Source of the DNA: Sutterella wadsworthensis
Lineage (GTDB): Bacteria > Pseudomonadota > Gammaproteobacteria > Burkholderiales > Burkholderiaceae_F
Direction of reading: 5' to 3'
DNA length: 64,000 nt
Assembly (NCBI RefSeq): GCF_003315195.1
Contig: NZ_QNRV01000001.1
Location: forward strand, 62,001-126,000
A program made the translations under genes and the position numbers. Of the stretch, positions 43,801 through 49,800 are shown piece by piece. The first letter of the stretch is position 1. Each line of letters begins with the position of its first letter. The notes under the pieces were generated by a model. It was given only the letters and a program-made list of their open reading frames with translations, did not search any database and was not told the DNA's origin.

Positions 43801-46800
43801 CAATTCCGACCTTCTCATGACGGCCGACAATACCAAGGGCGGCCTTGCCGCGCTTTCGGGCGCCGTGGGGACGAACACCATGGAAGGTTCGACGGCCGTA
43901 CGGGTGACGGACGGCGCCGCGCTTTCTGCTGGCGGTGATCTGCGGCTTGGCGCGCTCAACGCCTGGACGCTCGGCGCCGCCTCGGGCGACCATCTCGTGA
44001 AGTCTGAGGTCTACGGCGCGATTGCCGGCGGCGGCATAAAGTTTACAAACACGGTCGAGCGTTCTGCCGACGTGTCGGTAGGCAAGAATGCATCGCTCTT
44101 TGCCGGCGACTCGATCACGGCCGAGGCGAAGAGCACGGGTGATGCGGATGTGCGCGTGCTCGCGCGCACCGCGGGCGCCTTCAACGCATTGGGCGCCACA
44201 GTTGAGAGTTCAGTGAAGAACGCCAACACCGTTTCGGTCGAATCGGGGGCGGTCCTGCGCACGCAGTCTACCGAAGGCGTTGTGGCGCTTGCCGCCACGG
44301 GTGAGGACCAGCTCGAGCACGAGGCGCTCACCCGCATTGAGGGTTCAGCGCTTGCCAACGCGAATTCGAACGCCAAGGTCACGGTGGAGCGCACAAACAC
44401 CGTCAGCCTCAAGTCGGGCGCCGAAATCCGCTCGGGCGGTGAGGTGCTCCTCAATGCCGGCGCGGCTGCGGACGGCACGCAGTCGAAGCTCGAGATGCAG
44501 AACCGCGCGGAGTCCTTCTCCTACGCGTTCCTCTCGGGCATCAGTGCCGACCTCAATGCGAAGACAAAGCTTTCGGGCATCGTAGACGTCGCGGGCAAGG
44601 TTGTCTCGACCACCAATACGGCGGTTACGGGCGATTCGGGCGACTACATGATCACGGGCGACTCGCTTTCGCACTACTGGGGACAGCTCAAAGCCGACGA
44701 CAAGTCGACGCTCGCCGTCAAGGGAAGCGGCAAGAAGGATGCTGCCGTCGAAGAGACGGGCCGCATCAACGTCACGGGTTCGATCGACGCAGGCGTCAAT
44801 ACCAAGGCTGACATCGTGATCTCGGGGCTGCTCAACCCCGAGGGGAGCGATGCAGAAATCGCCGGCTCGCAGAACAAGCCCACTGTCAAGGTTGAGGCGG
44901 GCACCGAAGAGGCGAAAGAGAGCATTCTCAGCAGCATCTCCGGTCCGGTTTCCGAATCCGAAGGCAACGTGTACTGGGAGCGCTACGCGGAGCTCGAGAA
45001 GATCCTCCGAGAATATACGGGCGCGACGACAGAAGCCATCGTCGGCTATCAGGCCGAATTCGAGGCGCTTGCCGCCCTTATGGAACAAAAGGGGCTTGGC
45101 GAATGGGTGACGCTCGAGTTTACGGAAGACGGCAAAACGGTTACGCAGCGTACCTTCGTGCCGATTGAGAAGAGTGAAGAACTCTACGTCGCTGTGAACG
45201 TCATTACCGTCTCAGGCGGCAGCATCAAGCTCAACGCCGCCGAAGTGACGGGGTCGGGGACTATTTCCGCCAACGCAGCCGAAGGCGTGTGGATCAAAAA
45301 TGAGTCCAACGCCTCGCTCAAGGTGGGCGACATCGTGATTCAGGCCAAGGGCGGCGAAATTGAACTCAACGGCGTTGCGGCCGACGCAAGTGCGCTCAAA
45401 GAGGCGGGCTTCCAAGGGAACGTTCGCTCGAGTGACAACACGGCCGATCCGGTGATCAGCATCGAGTCGGAGGCCAAAACGGGCTCCTACATCGTGAAAC
45501 ACGCGAAGGACGAATCAGGGAAGCCGTTTGAAGAGACGGTGACGCCTTCCACGAACTTGGTTCTCACGGGCGAAATCCGCAACAACGCGGCTGACGTAAG
45601 CATCTCGGCAAAGGACGGCGACCTGGTGTCCCTCGGCGACGTGGGAGCGTCCGGCACCCTCACCTTGACGGCAAAGGGTTCGATCATGCAGTCCTACACA
45701 TCGGGTCTCACGAACATCGGCGGCGATGTTCCGGGGAACGCGTGGCAGACCGAGATCGGCCAAATCAGCAGCAAGGATAACTACGATTCTTCGAAAGACC
45801 CCAGCACGACCTCCGTCTCCTCCAATGCCCAAGCACCTTCGGGCGGCCGATGGGTGGCGGGCGGCGCCATCATTATCTCGGGCGACCTCATCAACCTCAA
45901 CGGCACCGTACAGTCGGGCTACGACACCTATGAGCTCACGATCAACGAAACCGTGCTTGAGGCGAAGATCTCTGAGATCCGCGAGGCTTGGCGTCGGGCG
46001 GGGAGCCCCACCAACATCGATGTGAAGAGCTCCGCCTATCGACTGCAGGCCGAAGAAGCTGTGAAGACGGACGACGGCTCCTACAAGCTCCTCGTCGCCG
46101 CCTGGTATGACCCGGTGAAGGATCGGATCGTCATGGACGACGTCCTCCCCGAAGGCGGGAGCATCTTCATCACGGGCAAGATTGCCAGTACGGGCGGCGG
46201 CAAGATCTTTGCGTCGGACGGATCGGCTGACGTGCGGTTTAATGCCGGCAATCACGACGTTCTCACCGGCCGCATCGATACCGGAAGCTCAAAGGGCGTC
46301 GTGCAGTTCACCGACCTCTTCTGGAGCGACAGCAAAAAGGGTACGGGCGCCAAAGTCACGCGCTGGCAGGACGGGAAGACCACCGAATATCTGGTGGATC
46401 ACAACGGCCAAGCGATAGGGAAGGAAACAGTCAAGAACGGCATCCAGAACTATTCGCCCAAGGACGGACTCCTCTATGTCTGGACCGAGGGGACGGTTTC
46501 GGGCTCGACTGAGACGCAGTACTACGAATACATGGCGAAATGGTGGGGCGGCGCCGACGACAAGCTAAAGGACGCTTTTGAAACCGAAAAGACGACGGTT
46601 ACAAAGTCCGGCGATCTCTATCAGGGGGCGACGATCACCGACCAGCTGACGCGCCCCAACAAGGGCGGCGATCAGGACGCCAACTTCTACGCCTGGATGG
46701 ACGTACTCGCTCAGACCGACACGGGCTACCAGGTGACGAAGAAGAAATGGAAGACGGGGTTCCTCGGCTGCCACAAATGGACGAGCTACACGATCACACG

Positions 46801-49800
46801 CGACACGACTTCAAAGCGCATGGTGACCTACACCGTGAAGGCTGACAAGGATGTCTCGGTCGGCTTCCTCAAGGGCTCGAACACCGTGGACATCACCTCG
46901 AACCGGTCGATCCACCTCGGTAACTCGATTACCGCGCAGGGCGGCACCATCAAACTGAATGCGGGCGGCGACATTCGTGCGGAGAGCGCCGGAGCGTCGC
47001 TTAACGGCGCAGACACGATTAATCTGACCGCGAAGGGCGACATTGGTTCTTCGCTCCGTCCAATCGCGCTCAAAGGCGGCTCGGGCGAACTTAAGCTCGG
47101 AGCGGAGGCTGCGAACATCCACATCGACGGCACGAACCTCGGTGCGGGCCGCACTGTTTCTTCGGACGGACTGCTCGCCGGCTCGACCCTCAGCGTGGCC
47201 GTGCGCGGCGACCTCCAGGCAGCGAAGGCGCAGGGCAAGGACGTGACGCTCTCGAGCGTCGAGGGCGGCGTGAAGGTGAACGACCTCAGGCAGCTCGAAG
47301 CCGCAGGCACCCATGCTGTCAATATTTCCGCCCTGAAGGACGTTGAAGTGACGGCCTCTCAAGGCGACCTCGGTCTCGGCTTCATTGAATCGAAGTCGGG
47401 TGACGTGGTTCTCACAGTGGAAAACGGATCGGTCTACGACGCTTCGGGCGCTGCGGATGCGTCGGATGTCTCCGATGAAAAGCGCCTCGAGGCGTGGAAA
47501 CGTGCGGGCCTCATCAATGCGGATGGCTCGAGCACGGGTGACACGCTCTGGAAGGCGGACGTCGAGGCTGAAAAGAACCGCATCACGCAGGCCTACGCCC
47601 GGATGGAGAGCTACAAGGCCTTCAAAGAAAAGGGCGGTGAGCTCACGGATGCTCAGCAACAGGACTACACAGACCTGCAGGCGATATACGGGGAGTTCGC
47701 GAGCGCTGAAGCGGCCGTCTTGGCCATGGAGCAGGACGACACCTCGAGTCTCGGCAAGCTTGTCGCGAGCCGCGAGAACTACGGCTGGACCGAGAACGAC
47801 CTGCTCTACTCGATCGCCGACACGATCATTAATTCGGAAGGCTCATCGACCACGACCGCGCGCGCAACGAACGTCCGGGGCAAGAACGTCGTGATCAACG
47901 CGGCGAACGCGGGTTCGGTGGGCGAAGTGGGTGAGACCGTCACCGGACGTCTCTCAGACGAGGACGAGACGAAGCGCCTCGCGCTCCTCAAAGCCCTTTC
48001 TCGTGCCGACATCGGTGACTTCTCGAGCAAGGACGGAGAGGTTTCCGTCACGCTCAAGATCCCCGTCACCATCGATGCGTCGGGGAAACTCACCGTGAAT
48101 GCCCGCGACAACATCTTCCTGGAGTCGCCTGAAGGCTCAGGGCTTGCCGTCAAGGAAATCGTTTCCGAGAAGGGCGACGTGCGCGTTACCTCGCGCGGCG
48201 GCATTTCGGCGGCAGAGGGTTCCGGGCTTGTGAGCGGCAATACCGTGACGCTGCGCGGCGGCACGGGCGGCATCGGCGCTGCGGACGCCTACCTAAAGAT
48301 CCACTCGGATCCGGCAAAGTGGGCCGCCGTCAATGCGGGCGGCGACATCTTCATTGAGGCCGTTGATGCGAACGGGGCGCTTGGCGACATGACGCTCTAT
48401 TCGCTCGCGGGCGACAAGGATGTCTCGCTAAAGGCCAACAACCTCTACGCGTACTCGGGCGACAAGCTCGGAGACGACTACGACGACTTCGCTGAGCTCG
48501 GCTACATCCAAGGGCAGACGCTCAACTTCGAAGTGCTCGGCGACTTCGGTACCGAAGACAATGCGCTGCGGGTAGGCACCGCCTCAACGGTGAACTTCTC
48601 CGAGTCCGTGGGCAACGTGCGGCTGCACGGCATGGGTGAATCGGGAGAACTCGCGATCAACGGCATCAACGCTTCGGGTGTGGTGGACATTGACTCCGAG
48701 GGCGGCTTAAAAGTCGGCGCCGTGAAGGGCGATTCAGTTGAGCTCGACGCCGTGAAGCAGATCACGCTTACGGGCAATTTGGAGTCGACGGGTGAGAATA
48801 AGGACCTCGCCGTGACGTCGGAAGAGGCCGGGATCGAGCTTGCTGACAACTCGACCGTCCGCTCCAAGGGCGGCGTGAAGCTTGACGCAAAGGCGGGCGA
48901 GCTGAAGTTCACGGGCGGCGTTGTTGAGGCTGCAGGCGATGCATCGCTCCATGGTAAATCTGTCACCGCGACTCAGGGCAACCTCAGTGCTGGCGGCCGG
49001 ATCGAAATCGGCGCCACGGGCGGCGGCATCGATGCGGCAGGGCTCCAGACCCAAGCTGGCGCGGGGACACTCATCACCGCTGTGGGCGGCGGCATTGCGC
49101 TATCGGGCGGCTCCTCGATTGAAGCCGCGGACGACGTGAAGATCTCGTCTGAAGAGACGCTTGACCTCGCCAATGCGACGGTTAAGTCCACAGCGGGCAA
49201 GGTTGAGCTCGACGGTCTCGCAGGGGTCGTCGCGAAGGACGCTACGCTCTCGGCAGCCAAGGAGGTTACGGTCACGGCAAAGGAAAATGTTGAGGTCTCG
49301 AATTCCACCGTTAAGGCCGCTTCGCTCGCGATCACTGCGGCGCAGAACCTCACCGGAACTGGGCTGGAGGGCACGATTACGGGAGCGGCCGCGCTCACGG
49401 CCGGTGGAAATCTGGTGCTTGACAGTGCAGTTATCTCGGGCGGTACAGTGAACGCAGTTGCCGCGCAGGGGCTTTCCGCACGCGGAGCTGCCATCGATGC
49501 GACTGAAGGTACCCTCACGCTCACGGCTGAAGCTGCCGATATCGACGCCTCCAGTGCCAAACTGACGGCTAAAGACAAGGTTGAGGCTAAAGACAAGGTT
49601 GAACTAACGGCTAAGCAGTCGATCACTGCAACTGACGCCAACGTGACGTCCAATTCGCTCGCGATGAAGGCTGAGATGGGCAAAGTTGAGGCCTCCGGTC
49701 TCACGACGGCCATCACCAATCAGGCTACGGTTGAGGCTGGTGACTCCGTGACGCTTGACAAGGCCGTACTCACCGCAGGTGCTCTCACGGCAACTGCGAA